Below, in pieces: positions 1-9,074 of a stretch of DNA of 64,000 bases (its first letter is position 1; each line of letters starts with the position of its first letter). A model generated the notes under the pieces. It was given only the letters and a program-made list of their open reading frames with translations, searched no databases and was not told the origin of the DNA. The DNA comes from an uncultured Collinsella sp. (GTDB lineage Bacteria; Actinomycetota; Coriobacteriia; Coriobacteriales; Coriobacteriaceae): assembly GCA_902490405.1 (NCBI GenBank), contig CABUDS010000008.1, forward strand, positions 1-64,000, read 5' to 3'. A program made the translations under genes and the position numbers.

Positions 1-61
1 CCAGCCCGTGGGAGGCCAGGGCGCCGCTGACCGGTGGACGGCACCGAGCCGTCATTGGACT
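1..61. other. Unassigned left edge of window
   Basis: About 60 bases before a strong rho-independent terminator. They must be the 3' end of a gene or RNA that begins outside the window. Forward frame 2 stays open from the edge to a TAG near position 63, so a protein C-terminus is possible. The stretch is too short to recognise a family, and a structured RNA end is equally possible. Confidence 0.3.
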
Positions 62-64
62 TAG

Positions 65-96
65 AAGGGGGAGGCCTCGCGGCCTCCCCCTTTTTT
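65..96 (+). terminator. Rho-independent terminator
   Basis: A perfect 12-bp stem (AAGGGGGAGGCC with GGCCTCCCCCTT), a TCGC loop and a run of T. It ends the transcript entering from the left edge. Confidence 0.9.
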
Positions 97-163
97 GCGT
101 TAACACTTCAAAATATAGTCGCATTTCACCTGTAACCCGGTTGGACTTACGGGTGATGAGCTT

Positions 164-631
164 TTATTTAAAGACAATACATCGAATCACAAGGGCAACC
201 GCTATGACCACAATGATCAAAAGCAGGAATTGGAGTCGATGCTGTTTGCGTCGTTTACTTGATGAAACGAAGATCGTTTTCCCTTGTTTTGGCGTTTCGA
301 GATAACGAGCCGAATGCGTTAAGGTTTGCTTGGGTCGAGGACCTCTTTGCTGCCGAGTTATGCGCGTTTCCGTCGGGTCGTCATTGATTGCGCTGTTTTT
401 TGATAACGGTGCATCTTTCAGATATACGGGATCGCCCGATGCGACGCCCATATGCTTACGTCCCGTTTGGGTATCCTCGAGCGTTTGATATCGATTTCTC
501 GTCACATACTCGGGCTCTGGATCATTAATGGGCTCTTGCGAGATGTGAGGGCGATGGAACCGTGGCGGCTGCGTGGAAGTATCTTCCCCCTGTGTCGGCA
601 TAAACATATTGTTTTGGTTTTGGTCGTCCAT
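164..631 (-). CDS. Tail-anchored hypothetical protein
   Basis: A 155-residue protein that I do not recognise. Residues 1 to about 120 are hydrophilic, rich in Gln, Asn, Pro and Arg, and probably disordered. A basic patch (KRRKQHR) precedes one hydrophobic segment of about 20 residues at the extreme C-terminus (about 133-155), with no signal peptide. This is the layout of a tail-anchored inner-membrane protein whose N-terminal domain stays in the cytoplasm. The start is preceded by AAAGGG about 4 bp upstream. It is transcribed away from the small heat-shock gene, so the AT-rich gap 632-908 carries both promoters. Confidence 0.6.
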   Translation of the reverse strand: MDDQNQNNMFMPTQGEDTSTQPPRFHRPHISQEPINDPEPEYVTRNRYQTLEDTQTGRKHMGVASGDPVYLKDAPLSKNSAINDDPTETRITRQQRGPRPKQTLTHSARYLETPKQGKTIFVSSSKRRKQHRLQFLLLIIVVIAVALVIRCIVFK

Positions 632-753
632 GATGCCCTTTAGCTCGTTACCAACAACGTGTACGCGCTCATTGTAAGCCCCTTGCTATTTGTAGCTGTG
701 GACATACTCGTTATTTAAGCTCTGGTTCAAAGAACCTTAACCTTCCAAAAACC

Positions 754-794
754 TGAGTCATATACACTTAGATATGCTTATGGTGCCTGACTCA
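754..794. promoter_or_regulatory. Inverted repeat upstream of hsp20
   Basis: TGAGTCA (754-760) and TGACTCA (788-794) form a perfect 7-bp inverted repeat with a 27-bp spacer, in AT-rich DNA 115 bp upstream of the small heat-shock gene. It could be an operator for either divergent gene. It does not match the HspR HAIR consensus or a CIRCE element. Confidence 0.3.
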
Positions 795-908
795 AAAAAC
801 TTTATAGTCGGTGTATATATGAGCACCGGGTGGGCATATATAAGAGCGTCAAAAGAAGTCCCAGTCACCTAGAAGATGACTCGGCAGTCCTATAAAGGAG
901 TGGTAAAC

Positions 909-1340
909 ATGGCAAGCATGGTTCCTTATCGTTCGGTTTTTGGCGTTCGTCCCTCTGCTAGCTCGCTGTTCGATCTGTTTGATGATATGAGTGACCTAGC
1001 GAACAGCTCGATTGCCTCAAAGGCGTTCCCCGTTGACGTTGAGGATAAGGGCGATGGCTATGAGGTCAAGGCTTATCTGACCGGCGTCGCCAAGGACGAT
1101 ATCGATGTCGAGCTTAACGAGGGCCGCCTGTCCATTAGCGTGAATGTCGAGGAAGACGAGGAGAACGAGGGCAAGAACTTCCTGCAGAAGGAGTTCAGTT
1201 CGTACAGCGCAACGCGTGGCGTGTATCTAAAGGACGCTTCGAGCGAGGGCCTCTCGGCTAAGTACGCTGACGGCATCCTTACCGTTACGGTTCCCAAGAT
1301 CGTCGAGAAGAAGAACGTTACGAAGATTTCCATCGACTAA
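909..1340 (+). CDS. Hsp20/alpha-crystallin small heat-shock protein
   Basis: A cytoplasmic ATP-independent holdase chaperone of 143 residues, the usual family length. The alpha-crystallin domain spans about residues 40-130. It starts after FPVDVEDKGDGYEVKAYLTG, where the protein enters the beta-sandwich, and includes the typical 'GVYLKD...LSAKYADGILTVTVPK' region. The short C-terminal extension VTKISID ends in an I-x-I-type element used for oligomer contacts. The start at 909 has AAAGGAG 8 bp upstream; an in-frame ATG at 876 lacks one. The gene stands alone, with a bidirectional terminator after it and an inverted repeat upstream, as expected for a stress-induced single-gene unit. Confidence 0.93.
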   Translation: MASMVPYRSVFGVRPSASSLFDLFDDMSDLANSSIASKAFPVDVEDKGDGYEVKAYLTGVAKDDIDVELNEGRLSISVNVEEDEENEGKNFLQKEFSSYSATRGVYLKDASSEGLSAKYADGILTVTVPKIVEKKNVTKISID

Positions 1341-1366
1341 CTTCGTTGGTGTTCTTCGCTATTAAA

Positions 1367-1414
1367 AGACAACAAAAGGGACTGGGAAGCGATTCCCGGC
1401 CCCTTTTGCTGTCT
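1367..1414. terminator. Bidirectional terminator between convergent genes
   Basis: A branched hairpin. Outer CAAAAGGG pairs with CCCTTTTG and inner GGGAA with TTCCC. It lies between the convergent hsp20 and MBL-hydrolase genes and has T or A runs on both sides. Confidence 0.75.
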
Positions 1415-1422
1415 AGAACAGT

Positions 1423-2232
1423 CTATTGAATGGTTGCTGGCCGATGCTGGCTTGCGGGGCGTATCGAGAGTTTTCGCGATCCTTGGAGAAGGGTGGCGGA
1501 GCTGCCAACCTCGTCATCCAAGGTTGCGGCTAGAGCTTTGGCATAGCTTTTGACGGTAAGGCTCGGGCGATTGTTATCTTGGCTGATATGCATGGCAATG
1601 AGCTGTTCGGTGCGATCGGTAACGAGTTCGCGCGCGGCTTCGGCAGCTTGGTCGTTGGAGAGGTGCCCCCTTGCAGACAGGATGCGCTCCTGAAGAAAGC
1701 GGGGATATTCTCCCTCGCGCAGCATGGTCACATCGTGGTTGCTTTCGAGCGCGAGGACTCGACAATCTTTGAGGGTGTTCATGGCTTGGCTTGATAGCTC
1801 TCCGGTGTCGGTGGCAAAGCCGATGGAATCATCGAGGGCGTCGAATCGATAGCCGACTGGATTGATGACATCGTGTGATGTTGAGTAGGTTTGCACGTGG
1901 ATGCCGGCAATGGGGAGCGTGTCGCCGGGGTCAAATTCCTCTACGGGCAGGTGCGCGAGGTTTTCTTTGCATGAAAGGGTGTCCCTGCTGGCAAAGAGGG
2001 GACCATGCCAGTGCTTGCACCATACATCGAGCCCCTTGATATGGTCACCATGCTCATGGGTGATTACTAGAGCGGCGACGTCGTCTGCCGAGAGGCCAAG
2101 CTCCGCCATGCGTTTAAGTGTCTCGCGGCGGGACAGGCCGTTGTCGATCATGATGAGCCCCTGAGGCCCCTCGACGAGTGCGCAGTTGCCTTTTGAGCCG
2201 CTGCCGAGGATATGAAGGTGCAGGCGAGACAT
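1423..2232 (-). CDS. MBL-fold metallo-hydrolase (YycJ/WalJ-like)
   Basis: About 270 residues of the metallo-beta-lactamase fold. After the N-terminal strand (LHLHILGSGSKGNCALVE) comes the metal-binding signature 'THEHGDH' (HxHxDH type), then further His and Asp ligands (TSHDV, FATDTGE). GSGSKGN near the N-terminus is typical of the YycJ/WalJ branch, proposed nucleases linked to cell-wall and DNA metabolism in Firmicutes. The start at 2232 gives the normal N-terminus of this branch; an upstream in-frame start would add 27 unrelated residues. No strong Shine-Dalgarno is visible. The gene is divergent from tilS, 48 bp away. The exact substrate cannot be told from sequence. Confidence 0.85.
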   Translation of the reverse strand: MSRLHLHILGSGSKGNCALVEGPQGLIMIDNGLSRRETLKRMAELGLSADDVAALVITHEHGDHIKGLDVWCKHWHGPLFASRDTLSCKENLAHLPVEEFDPGDTLPIAGIHVQTYSTSHDVINPVGYRFDALDDSIGFATDTGELSSQAMNTLKDCRVLALESNHDVTMLREGEYPRFLQERILSARGHLSNDQAAEAARELVTDRTEQLIAMHISQDNNRPSLTVKSYAKALAATLDDEVGSSATLLQGSRKLSIRPASQHRPATIQ

Positions 2233-2280
2233 AAGATTCCAAAGGATACAATGGGTGCGGACGAATAGAGGAGGAAGCGA

Positions 2281-3822
2281 ATGCCAACGGTATCTCAGCA
2301 CTATGGACATCATGCCGCGCCGAGGACGGATAAGAGCGCCCTGGCAACGCGGCAGGCCGCTGCCCCCGTAGTGCTCATGGTATCAGGCGGTGCGGACTCG
2401 ACGGCGCTGCTCCTTATGGCTTGCACATCAAAGCTGGATATCCAGGACGGGCGCGGCGTCGCTCCCATTGCGCGCGAGCGATTGCACGTGCTGCATGTAA
2501 ACCATCATCTGCGCGGGGAGGCATCCGATGGCGACGAGGCCTTTGTACGTGACCTGTGCGCGCAATACGGCTTGCCGCTGTGTGTTGAGCATGCCTATTT
2601 TGATGACGAATCGGGCAATATCGAGGCTGCGGCTCGCGAGGTGCGCTATGCCGCGGCACGGAGATATGTTCGCGAACTTTGTGCCGAATCGGGCGCACCG
2701 CGGACGGCGGCTCGTATCTGTACCGCGCATACTTCGTCGGACCGCGCGGAAACATTTTTGATGAACGCCATTAAGGGGTCGGGCCCGGCTGGGCTTTCGA
2801 GCATTCCCCGTCGAAGGAATATCGTGGTGCGCCCCTTGCTTGACCTAACTCATGGCGAGCTCGTGGGCTATCTACAGGTACATGGTCAGCCATGGCGGGA
2901 AGATGAAAGCAACGAGGACGTTTCGTACCTGCGCAACTATGTACGCCATCGGGTGATGCCGGTGGTGGCACAGCGCAACGCGAGCGTCTGTAAGACGATT
3001 GGCGCCGCTTGCGAAATTCTGGGCGACGAAGACGCCTTTCTTTCCCAGCTTTCGGCACAGGCGTTTCGAAGCTGCCTGCGCAAGGAAGCGGCGGGCGCAC
3101 TGGTGCTCGATGCCAGGCGCCTTGCTGCGGCCGAGGTGGTAATCGCGCGGCGCATCGTGCGGCTGGCGATTAAGCGCATCGATCCGGACGCTCGTCCAGA
3201 GATGCGACATGTGGAGCGAGTCCTTTCCTGCGTTGCCGAGGGCGCCGGCTCGGTCACGCTTCCGGCGGGGATTGACGCGCGCATTGAGTTTGGCATGCTG
3301 GCGTTTAAGGCGCCGGCGGCTCGCGAGGGCCTGGTCGCGGACTGGGTTACCGTACCCGGTCGTTTGCCGTTGGGCGGGGGACGTATGCTGGTCACAGAAC
3401 CGATGGCCGTTGAGCCGGGATGCGATATCGTGCACCGCGCCCGTGAGCTTGCGGCTGCCGGGGAAGTGACAGCTTTGGTAGACGCGGCTGCCCTGGGTTT
3501 TGCCGACAGCGATAGTGAGCGAATCCTGGCGGGCTCGCGTGGCGAGATCCCTGCCGAGGCGCGATTGGCGCGCCTGTGGGTGGACGGTCCCGCACCGGGA
3601 GACGTGATGTGCCCGTTAGGGATGAGTGGTCGAAGCAAGAAAGTATCCGACTTGCTGGGTGAGGCTCGCATTCCCGTTTCCGAGCGCGCCGGCGTGCCCA
3701 TGGTGAGGACGGCGCCGGGGGGTGCCGTGGTGTGGGTCGCCGGAGTTCGCGCGGACGAGCGTTTTAAGTGCACGGCCGCAACGCGCGTGGCATATCTGCT
3801 CCGCGTGGTCGATGCGGAATAG
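2281..3822 (+). CDS. tilS: tRNA(Ile)-lysidine synthase TilS
   Basis: Converts C34 of the CAU-anticodon tRNA-Ile to lysidine using ATP and lysine, so that the tRNA reads AUA. At 513 residues it is a full-length two-domain form. The N-terminal PP-loop ATPase carries VSGGADSTALLL (about residues 34-45) and HHLRG and TAHTSSDRAETFLMN motifs. The C-terminal half is the tRNA-binding region, with GRSKKVSDLLGEARIPVSER near the end. GGAGG lies 8 bp before the ATG at 2281. It begins the tilS-hpt-ftsH cluster, an arrangement conserved in many Gram-positive bacteria. The N-terminal 30 residues before the PP-loop are poorly conserved in character. Confidence 0.95.
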   Translation: MPTVSQHYGHHAAPRTDKSALATRQAAAPVVLMVSGGADSTALLLMACTSKLDIQDGRGVAPIARERLHVLHVNHHLRGEASDGDEAFVRDLCAQYGLPLCVEHAYFDDESGNIEAAAREVRYAAARRYVRELCAESGAPRTAARICTAHTSSDRAETFLMNAIKGSGPAGLSSIPRRRNIVVRPLLDLTHGELVGYLQVHGQPWREDESNEDVSYLRNYVRHRVMPVVAQRNASVCKTIGAACEILGDEDAFLSQLSAQAFRSCLRKEAAGALVLDARRLAAAEVVIARRIVRLAIKRIDPDARPEMRHVERVLSCVAEGAGSVTLPAGIDARIEFGMLAFKAPAAREGLVADWVTVPGRLPLGGGRMLVTEPMAVEPGCDIVHRARELAAAGEVTALVDAAALGFADSDSERILAGSRGEIPAEARLARLWVDGPAPGDVMCPLGMSGRSKKVSDLLGEARIPVSERAGVPMVRTAPGGAVVWVAGVRADERFKCTAATRVAYLLRVVDAE

Positions 3823-3873
3823 CGTCCCACGCCTGCTATTCTGTGCGACGTTGACGGTATTCCCGCGCTGATG

Positions 3874-3904
3874 GCGCACGGGCTGGTAAATTTACCCCGT
3901 GCGC
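3874..3904. promoter_or_regulatory. Nested palindrome between tilS and hpt
   Basis: GCGCACGGG (3874-3882) pairs with CCCGTGCGC (3896-3904), enclosing GGTAAATTTACC (3885-3896), which is itself a perfect 12-bp palindrome. It sits about 65 bp upstream of the hpt start. It may be an operator or an RNA hairpin in the hpt leader; no protein can be assigned. Confidence 0.4.
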
Positions 3905-3969
3905 TGCTAGAATGTGTAGTTCGCGTCCATACGGCGGTGTGTGGGCGATAAGCACAAGAAAGGGTTGTC

Positions 3970-4518
3970 ATGGCTTCTCAACATCCGGATATCGAGAAGG
4001 TTCTGTTCACGCAGGAGGATATCGACGGTATCGTCTCTCGCCTGGGCGAGCAGATTACTCGCGACTACGCGGGTAAGGATCTGGTGCTGATTGCGGTCCT
4101 GCGCGGCGCCGTGGTCTTTATGGGCGACCTGATGCGTAAGATCGAGCTGCCGACCAACATCGATTTCATGGCTGTTTCGAGCTATGGCGACGGTGTGAAG
4201 TCTTCGGGTATCGTGCGTATCATTAAGGACCTGGATATCGACATCCGTGGTCGCGACGTGCTGATCGTTGAGGACATTTTGGACTCGGGCCTGACCCTCA
4301 AGTACCTGATGAAGAACCTCGAGAGCCGTAAGCCCGCTTCTCTGGAGGTCGCCGCCTTCCTATGGAAGGACGTTGAGGACCGTACCTCGGCCGTCACGCC
4401 CAAGTATGTTGGAACCCATTGCCCCGATGCCTTTGTGGTGGGCTACGGCCTCGACTATGCCGAGCGCTATCGCAACCTTCCGTATCTGGGCATTTTGAAA
4501 CCGGAGGTTTATTCGTAA
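3970..4518 (+). CDS. hpt: Hypoxanthine phosphoribosyltransferase
   Basis: Purine salvage: transfers phosphoribose from PRPP to hypoxanthine or guanine to give IMP or GMP. The length of 182 residues is typical. The PRPP-binding loop VLIVEDILDSGLTL is at about residues 97-110, and the substrate loop near the N-terminus (LIAVLRGAVVFMGDLMRKI) and the C-terminal purine-contacting region (DAFVVGYGLDYAERYRNLPY) are intact. The ATG is preceded by AAAGGG. It lies between tilS and ftsH, with 1 bp between its stop and the ftsH start, so hpt and ftsH are co-transcribed. Confidence 0.96.
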   Translation: MASQHPDIEKVLFTQEDIDGIVSRLGEQITRDYAGKDLVLIAVLRGAVVFMGDLMRKIELPTNIDFMAVSSYGDGVKSSGIVRIIKDLDIDIRGRDVLIVEDILDSGLTLKYLMKNLESRKPASLEVAAFLWKDVEDRTSAVTPKYVGTHCPDAFVVGYGLDYAERYRNLPYLGILKPEVYS

Positions 4519-4519
4519 G

Positions 4520-6658
4520 ATGCCCGACGACCGTAACGATAACAATTCCCAGACTCCCCGGGAGCCTAAGATCCCGGGGATGCCCGGAGGCAAGAAGCCC
4601 ACGCGTACGGGCTGGCTGTATTTTATTTTGGCTTGCGCGCTTCTGGGCTATGCCTTCTTTAATATGGGCTCCGGCTTTGCCAGCTCCAGCAATACCGTTA
4701 AGCTCGCGACGAGCGAGATGGTCAGCGCCATCAAGCAGGATCGCGTCGAAGATCTGACCTATACGGTTCAAGACGGAAGCGTGACGGGTCATTACTGGAA
4801 GACGAAGAAGGACAAGGGCGATACGAGCGAGCTCAAGAGCTTCTCCTCGACCTATGTCGGCTCCGATTCGCTTGCCGAGCTCATGGCGGAGCACCCCGAT
4901 ACCAAGTACATCGTCAACACCAACGATCCCGATTTTTGGGGCGACTTGGCGATGAGTGTGCTTCCGACGATCGCCCTTATCGCCATCATGTTCTACTTTA
5001 TGCGCCAGATGATGGGCGCCAACAACAGGAACATGCAGTTTGGCAAGACCAACGCCAAGACCAACGAGGCCACACGCCCCAAGGTCAAGTTTGAAGACGT
5101 TGCCGGCGTGGACGAGGCAGTCGAGGAGCTCGAGGAGATCCGTGACTTTTTGAGCGATCCGGATCGCTATCGCAAGCTGGGCGCCAAGATCCCGCGTGGC
5201 GTGTTGCTGGTTGGCCCTCCGGGCACCGGTAAAACGCTGCTGGCCAAGGCCGTTGCCGGCGAGGCGGGCGTGCCGTTCTTTAGCATCTCTGGTTCTGACT
5301 TTGTCGAGATGTTCGTGGGTGTCGGTGCCAGCCGCGTGCGCGACCTCTTTAAGGAGGCCAAGTCTCAGGCTCCGTCGATCATCTTTATTGACGAGATCGA
5401 TGCCGTGGGACGTCAGCGCGGAGCTGGTCTGGGCGGCGGTCACGACGAGCGCGAGCAGACGCTCAACCAGCTGCTGGTCGAGATGGAAGGCTTTGAGGAA
5501 AGCGAGTCGGTCATCCTAATCGCTGCGACCAACCGTCCTGACATCTTGGATCCGGCATTGCTGCGTCCCGGCCGTTTTGACCGTCAGGTTACGGTCGACC
5601 GTCCGGATGTGAAGGGCCGCGAGCAGATCTTGCGCGTGCATGCCGAGAACAAGCCGATGGACGAGGACGTTAAGTTTGAGAAGCTCGCCCAGATGACCGT
5701 TGGCTTTACTGGTGCCGATTTGGCGAACCTGCTCAACGAGTCTGCGCTGCTGGCCGCTCGCCGTCATCGTTCCGTGATCTCGATGGACGAGGTCGAGGAA
5801 TCGATGGAGCGCGTGATTGCCGGACCGCAGCGCAAGGGTCGCGTGATGACCGAGGCCGAGCGCACCACGATTGCCTACCACGAGAGCGGTCATGCCCTGG
5901 TGGGCCACATCCTGGAGCACTCCGATCCGGTCCACAAGATCTCGATCGTCAGCCGCGGTCAGGCTCTGGGCTACACACTGCAGCTTCCGCAGGAGGATCA
6001 CTTCCTCAAGACCAAGAACGAGATGCTCGACGAGCTCGCCGTGTTCTTGGGCGGTCGCGTTGCCGAGGAGCTCATGTGCGACGACATCACGTCGGGCGCG
6101 AGCAACGATCTGGAGCGCGCGACTAAGATGGCGCGCGAGATGGTCACGCGCTTGGGCATGAGCGAGGAGTTGGGCACGCAAGTGTTTGGCGAGGCGCAGC
6201 ATCAGGTGTTCCTGGGTCGCGACTATGCCGATCACCAGGATTACTCCGAGGAGACGGCGCGCCGTATCGACATCGAGGTCCAGCGCATTATGCGTGAGGC
6301 CCATCGTCGCGCGGTCGAGATTTTGGATGTCCGCCGCGATCAGCTCGATCTGATGGCCAAGGTGCTGCTTGAGCGCGAGACCGTCGAAGGCGACGCCGTG
6401 AATGCCCTGCTCGACAACGAGTGGGATGCCTACCTTGAGCGCGAGGGCGATATCCTGGCGGCTAAGGAGGAGCGCAATGCCAAGGCGGCCGGCATGTCGA
6501 CCAAAAAGCGCACGCCTCGCATGAGCGAGGAGGAGCTGGCGGCTGATGCCGCGGCTTTTGCGCAGGCGGCCATGCAGGAGGATGCCGAAGTGGCATCCGA
6601 TGACGCTGGCGATGACCATGCCGCCAACGCCGACGCTGACGCCGACGCCGACAAATAG
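4520..6658 (+). CDS. ftsH: ATP-dependent zinc metalloprotease FtsH
   Basis: Membrane-anchored AAA+ protease that degrades damaged membrane proteins and short-lived regulators. It has 712 residues, a little longer than usual. A first membrane segment lies at about 33-52 and a second at about 150-170, with the periplasmic domain between. The AAA domain has GPPGTGKTLLAKA (from about 232) and a Walker B FIDEIDAVG. The second region of homology includes NRPDILDPALLRPGRFDRQV. The zinc site HESGH is at 454-458, with a later acidic ligand in SGASNDLERAT. The tail after about residue 640 is charged and ends in repeated Ala-Asp pairs, which may be a low-complexity extension. Confidence 0.97.
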   Translation: MPDDRNDNNSQTPREPKIPGMPGGKKPTRTGWLYFILACALLGYAFFNMGSGFASSSNTVKLATSEMVSAIKQDRVEDLTYTVQDGSVTGHYWKTKKDKGDTSELKSFSSTYVGSDSLAELMAEHPDTKYIVNTNDPDFWGDLAMSVLPTIALIAIMFYFMRQMMGANNRNMQFGKTNAKTNEATRPKVKFEDVAGVDEAVEELEEIRDFLSDPDRYRKLGAKIPRGVLLVGPPGTGKTLLAKAVAGEAGVPFFSISGSDFVEMFVGVGASRVRDLFKEAKSQAPSIIFIDEIDAVGRQRGAGLGGGHDEREQTLNQLLVEMEGFEESESVILIAATNRPDILDPALLRPGRFDRQVTVDRPDVKGREQILRVHAENKPMDEDVKFEKLAQMTVGFTGADLANLLNESALLAARRHRSVISMDEVEESMERVIAGPQRKGRVMTEAERTTIAYHESGHALVGHILEHSDPVHKISIVSRGQALGYTLQLPQEDHFLKTKNEMLDELAVFLGGRVAEELMCDDITSGASNDLERATKMAREMVTRLGMSEELGTQVFGEAQHQVFLGRDYADHQDYSEETARRIDIEVQRIMREAHRRAVEILDVRRDQLDLMAKVLLERETVEGDAVNALLDNEWDAYLEREGDILAAKEERNAKAAGMSTKKRTPRMSEEELAADAAAFAQAAMQEDAEVASDDAGDDHAANADADADADK

Positions 6659-6670
6659 CCCTTGTAACAA

Positions 6671-6708
6671 AAGCCTCCGCGGGGAAACCTGCGGAGGCTT
6701 TTTCTTTT
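6671..6708 (+). terminator. Terminator after ftsH
   Basis: A perfect 10-bp stem (AAGCCTCCGC with GCGGAGGCTT), a 10-nt loop and TTTCTTTT. It closes the tilS-hpt-ftsH cluster. Confidence 0.92.
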
Positions 6709-6824
6709 GAGCGATATGGAGACTGCTCGCCGCTTACTGGTGAAGCCGATTAATTTCGGGTCACATTGCTGCGGCACTTTGCTCGGCTAAAGCGTACAAT
6801 AGCGCCTATGCGAAAGGGGAACAG

Positions 6825-8015
6825 ATGATCAATGAAACTATGTATGCTCGCGGTGCGGAAAGCTCCATCATCCGTGAGATCTTTAGCTATGGCCTTGAGC
6901 GCAAGGCACAGATCGGCGCGGAGAACGTATTCGATTTTTCGCTGGGTAACCCGAGCGTTCCGGCACCTGCCGCCGTGGCTGAGTCCATTAAGAAGGCCTT
7001 GGAGCTGCCGAGCGACCAGCTGCATGGATACACGCCTGCGCCGGGTCTGCCGCAATGTCGAGCAGCCGTCGCCGACTCGCTCAACCGTCGCTTTGGCACG
7101 AGCTATGAGGGCAAGGACGTCTTTATGACGGTGGGTGCCGCGGCTTCGCTCACCTGCACGCTCAATGCCGTTACGAACCCGGGCGATGAGGTTGTTGTTA
7201 TCGCCCCGTACTTTCCGGAGTATCGCGTGTGGATTGAGAAGGCCGGCTGCACGTGTGTTGAGGCGCTCGCCGATGAAGATACGTTCCAGCTGAGCGTGAG
7301 TAACGTGCTCAAGGCGATTACCGATAAGACGGCTGCCGTCATCATCGACTCGCCCAACAATCCGACCGGTGCCGTGTATACACGCGACACGCTGACGCGA
7401 CTGGCCAATGTTCTGCGCGAGGCCAACGCTCAGCGCGATCCCGAGAATCCGATTATGCTCATCTCTGATGAGCCGTATCGCGAGATTGTCTATGGCGCCG
7501 AGGTGCCTTGGGTGCCTTCGATCTACGAGCACACCATCGTGTGCTACTCGTATTCCAAGTCGCTTTCGCTACCGGGCGAGCGCGTCGGGTGGATCCTGGT
7601 TCCCAATACGAATCCTCAGGCAGCTCGTCTAATGCCCGCCGTTGCCGGTGCCGCCCGTACGCTGGGCTTCGTGTGTGCACCGGCGCTCTTCCAGCGTGTA
7701 ATCATCGACTGCATTGATGAACCGAGCGATGTCGAGGCCTATGCTCGCAACCGCACCGCGCTTACCGATGCACTAGCGGAGTACGGCTACACCTATGTTG
7801 AGCCGGATGGCGCGTTCTACCTATGGGTGAAAGCGCTGGAGTCCGATGCGAATGCGTTCTGTGAGCGCGCGAAGAAGTATGAGCTGCTCGCGGTGCCTTC
7901 GGATAGCTTTGGCATGCCGGGCTGGTTCCGCCTGGGCTACTGCGTGAGCTATGAGACAATCGTCAACTCGCTGCCTGCCTGGAAGCAGCTGGCCGACGAA
8001 TATCGTCGAAAGTAA
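6825..8015 (+). CDS. PLP-dependent aminotransferase, class I/II
   Basis: 396-residue fold-type I aminotransferase acting on an amino acid and a 2-oxoacid. Substrate contacts appear early (FSLGNPSVPAP), NNPTGAVY is the conserved Asn-containing PLP loop, and SDEPYREIVY holds the Asp and Tyr that contact the cofactor. YSYSKSLSLPGERVGW carries the Schiff-base lysine at about residue 245. RLGYCVSYE near the C-terminus holds the substrate carboxylate Arg. Substrate preference cannot be read from sequence; aspartate, alanine or aromatic acids are all possible. The start has AAAGGGGA 5 bp upstream and a TACAAT box at 6795-6800. It is a single-gene unit between terminators. Confidence 0.9.
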   Translation: MINETMYARGAESSIIREIFSYGLERKAQIGAENVFDFSLGNPSVPAPAAVAESIKKALELPSDQLHGYTPAPGLPQCRAAVADSLNRRFGTSYEGKDVFMTVGAAASLTCTLNAVTNPGDEVVVIAPYFPEYRVWIEKAGCTCVEALADEDTFQLSVSNVLKAITDKTAAVIIDSPNNPTGAVYTRDTLTRLANVLREANAQRDPENPIMLISDEPYREIVYGAEVPWVPSIYEHTIVCYSYSKSLSLPGERVGWILVPNTNPQAARLMPAVAGAARTLGFVCAPALFQRVIIDCIDEPSDVEAYARNRTALTDALAEYGYTYVEPDGAFYLWVKALESDANAFCERAKKYELLAVPSDSFGMPGWFRLGYCVSYETIVNSLPAWKQLADEYRRK

Positions 8016-8043
8016 AGCGCTCTGCTTACAATGTTTTACGTGA

Positions 8044-8078
8044 AACGGGGTTTGGTTTTAAGCCAGACCCCGTTGTCT
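8044..8078 (+). terminator. Terminator-like hairpin after aminotransferase
   Basis: AACGGGGTTTGG (8044-8055) pairs with CCAGACCCCGTT (8063-8074) with one G-T pair. The trailing T-tract is weak (GTCT), so termination may be partial. Confidence 0.6.
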
Positions 8079-8174
8079 ATGCCGTTGTGTGATTGGGATG
8101 AAGCAGTTTTACGACTGCCGAAAGCTATGCGTACAATGAATATACGCGACGGCCATACTGGACAAGGAGACCCG

Positions 8175-8996
8175 ATGCCCTACCTTCTTTCTTGTGATAT
8201 TCATACTCATACGATGTTCTCTGCGCATGCGTACTCAACCATCGAGGAGAACATCTATTGGGCGGCGGAGCGCGGCCTTCAGGTGCTCGGTTCCGCCGAT
8301 CATTTAAGCTCGATGGTTACGCCTTGTCCCAATGACCTGCGCAGTTTCCAATTCTTTATTAACCAGGATATCTGGCCGCGCATTTGGAGCGGCGTGCTGG
8401 TGCTGCGTGGTGCCGAGGCTGATATCGTTTCGCTGGACGGCAGCTTGTTTGGCGAAGACATTCCCGTTTCGCTCGATATCGCCGGCGATTCGTATAGTCG
8501 TGAGCATTCGCTGTTCGATTTGGTGACGCGTAATTTGGATTATTTGGTGGCAAGCGTGCATAACCCGCAGTTTGCCGAAGGCGCGACGCTCGCCCAAACG
8601 ACCCAGATGTACATCAATGCCCTGGAGCACCCCAAGGTGTTCATGCTGGGCCACACAGGGCGCTCGGGCGTGCCGTTCGATATCGACGAGGTGCTGTTGG
8701 CGGCTAAGGCCAAGCACAAGATTATCGAGATCAACAACCATAGTCTTGAACACGGTGTCGACACTGAGCATTGGGCCGTATGCCGCAAGATCGCCGAGCG
8801 CTGTGCCGAACTGGGCGTGGGCATTGGCGTGTCGACCGATGCCCACATTGGCATGGCCATTGGCAAGCTCGATCACGCGCGCAAGATGCTCGACGAGATT
8901 CACTTCCCGCTGGATTTGATCGTGACGCGCGACCGCGAGACGCTGCTGCGCGAGATGGCGGCAGCCGGCGTGTGTGACCTGCGCAAGGGGATGTAG
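8175..8996 (+). CDS. PHP-domain phosphoesterase (YcdX-like)
   Basis: 273-residue polymerase-and-histidinol-phosphatase (PHP) domain protein, a trinuclear-metal phosphoesterase. The metal ligands begin at once (CDIHTHTMFSAHAYSTIEEN, residues about 6-25), continue with SADHLS, EADIVS and VASVHNPQ, and end in STDAHIGMA. This is the single-domain YcdX branch rather than a DNA polymerase or full histidinol phosphatase; the substrate is unknown. The start at 8175 is chosen because AAGGAGA lies 4 bp upstream and the metal site then begins at residue 6. An in-frame upstream start would run through the preceding terminator region. GCGTACAAT about 45 bp upstream resembles the -10 region of the preceding gene. 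Confidence 0.88.
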   Translation: MPYLLSCDIHTHTMFSAHAYSTIEENIYWAAERGLQVLGSADHLSSMVTPCPNDLRSFQFFINQDIWPRIWSGVLVLRGAEADIVSLDGSLFGEDIPVSLDIAGDSYSREHSLFDLVTRNLDYLVASVHNPQFAEGATLAQTTQMYINALEHPKVFMLGHTGRSGVPFDIDEVLLAAKAKHKIIEINNHSLEHGVDTEHWAVCRKIAERCAELGVGIGVSTDAHIGMAIGKLDHARKMLDEIHFPLDLIVTRDRETLLREMAAAGVCDLRKGM

Positions 8997-9016
8997 CGGA
9001 GTTCATAAACCAAGCG

Positions 9017-9050
9017 AAGGGGGCGGTCCAGACGGGCCGCCCCCTTTCTT
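9017..9050. terminator. Bidirectional terminator
   Basis: AAGGGGGCGG (9017-9026) pairs with CCGCCCCCTT (9037-9046), followed by TTTCTT. It lies between the convergent PHP and rRNA methyltransferase genes. Confidence 0.85.
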
Positions 9051-9074
9051 GTCTCGAAAATCTACCGGGGTGGA

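Noticed and set aside
754..794. HspR HAIR or CIRCE element upstream of hsp20
   Set aside because: The inverted repeat does not match either consensus; kept only as an unassigned repeat.
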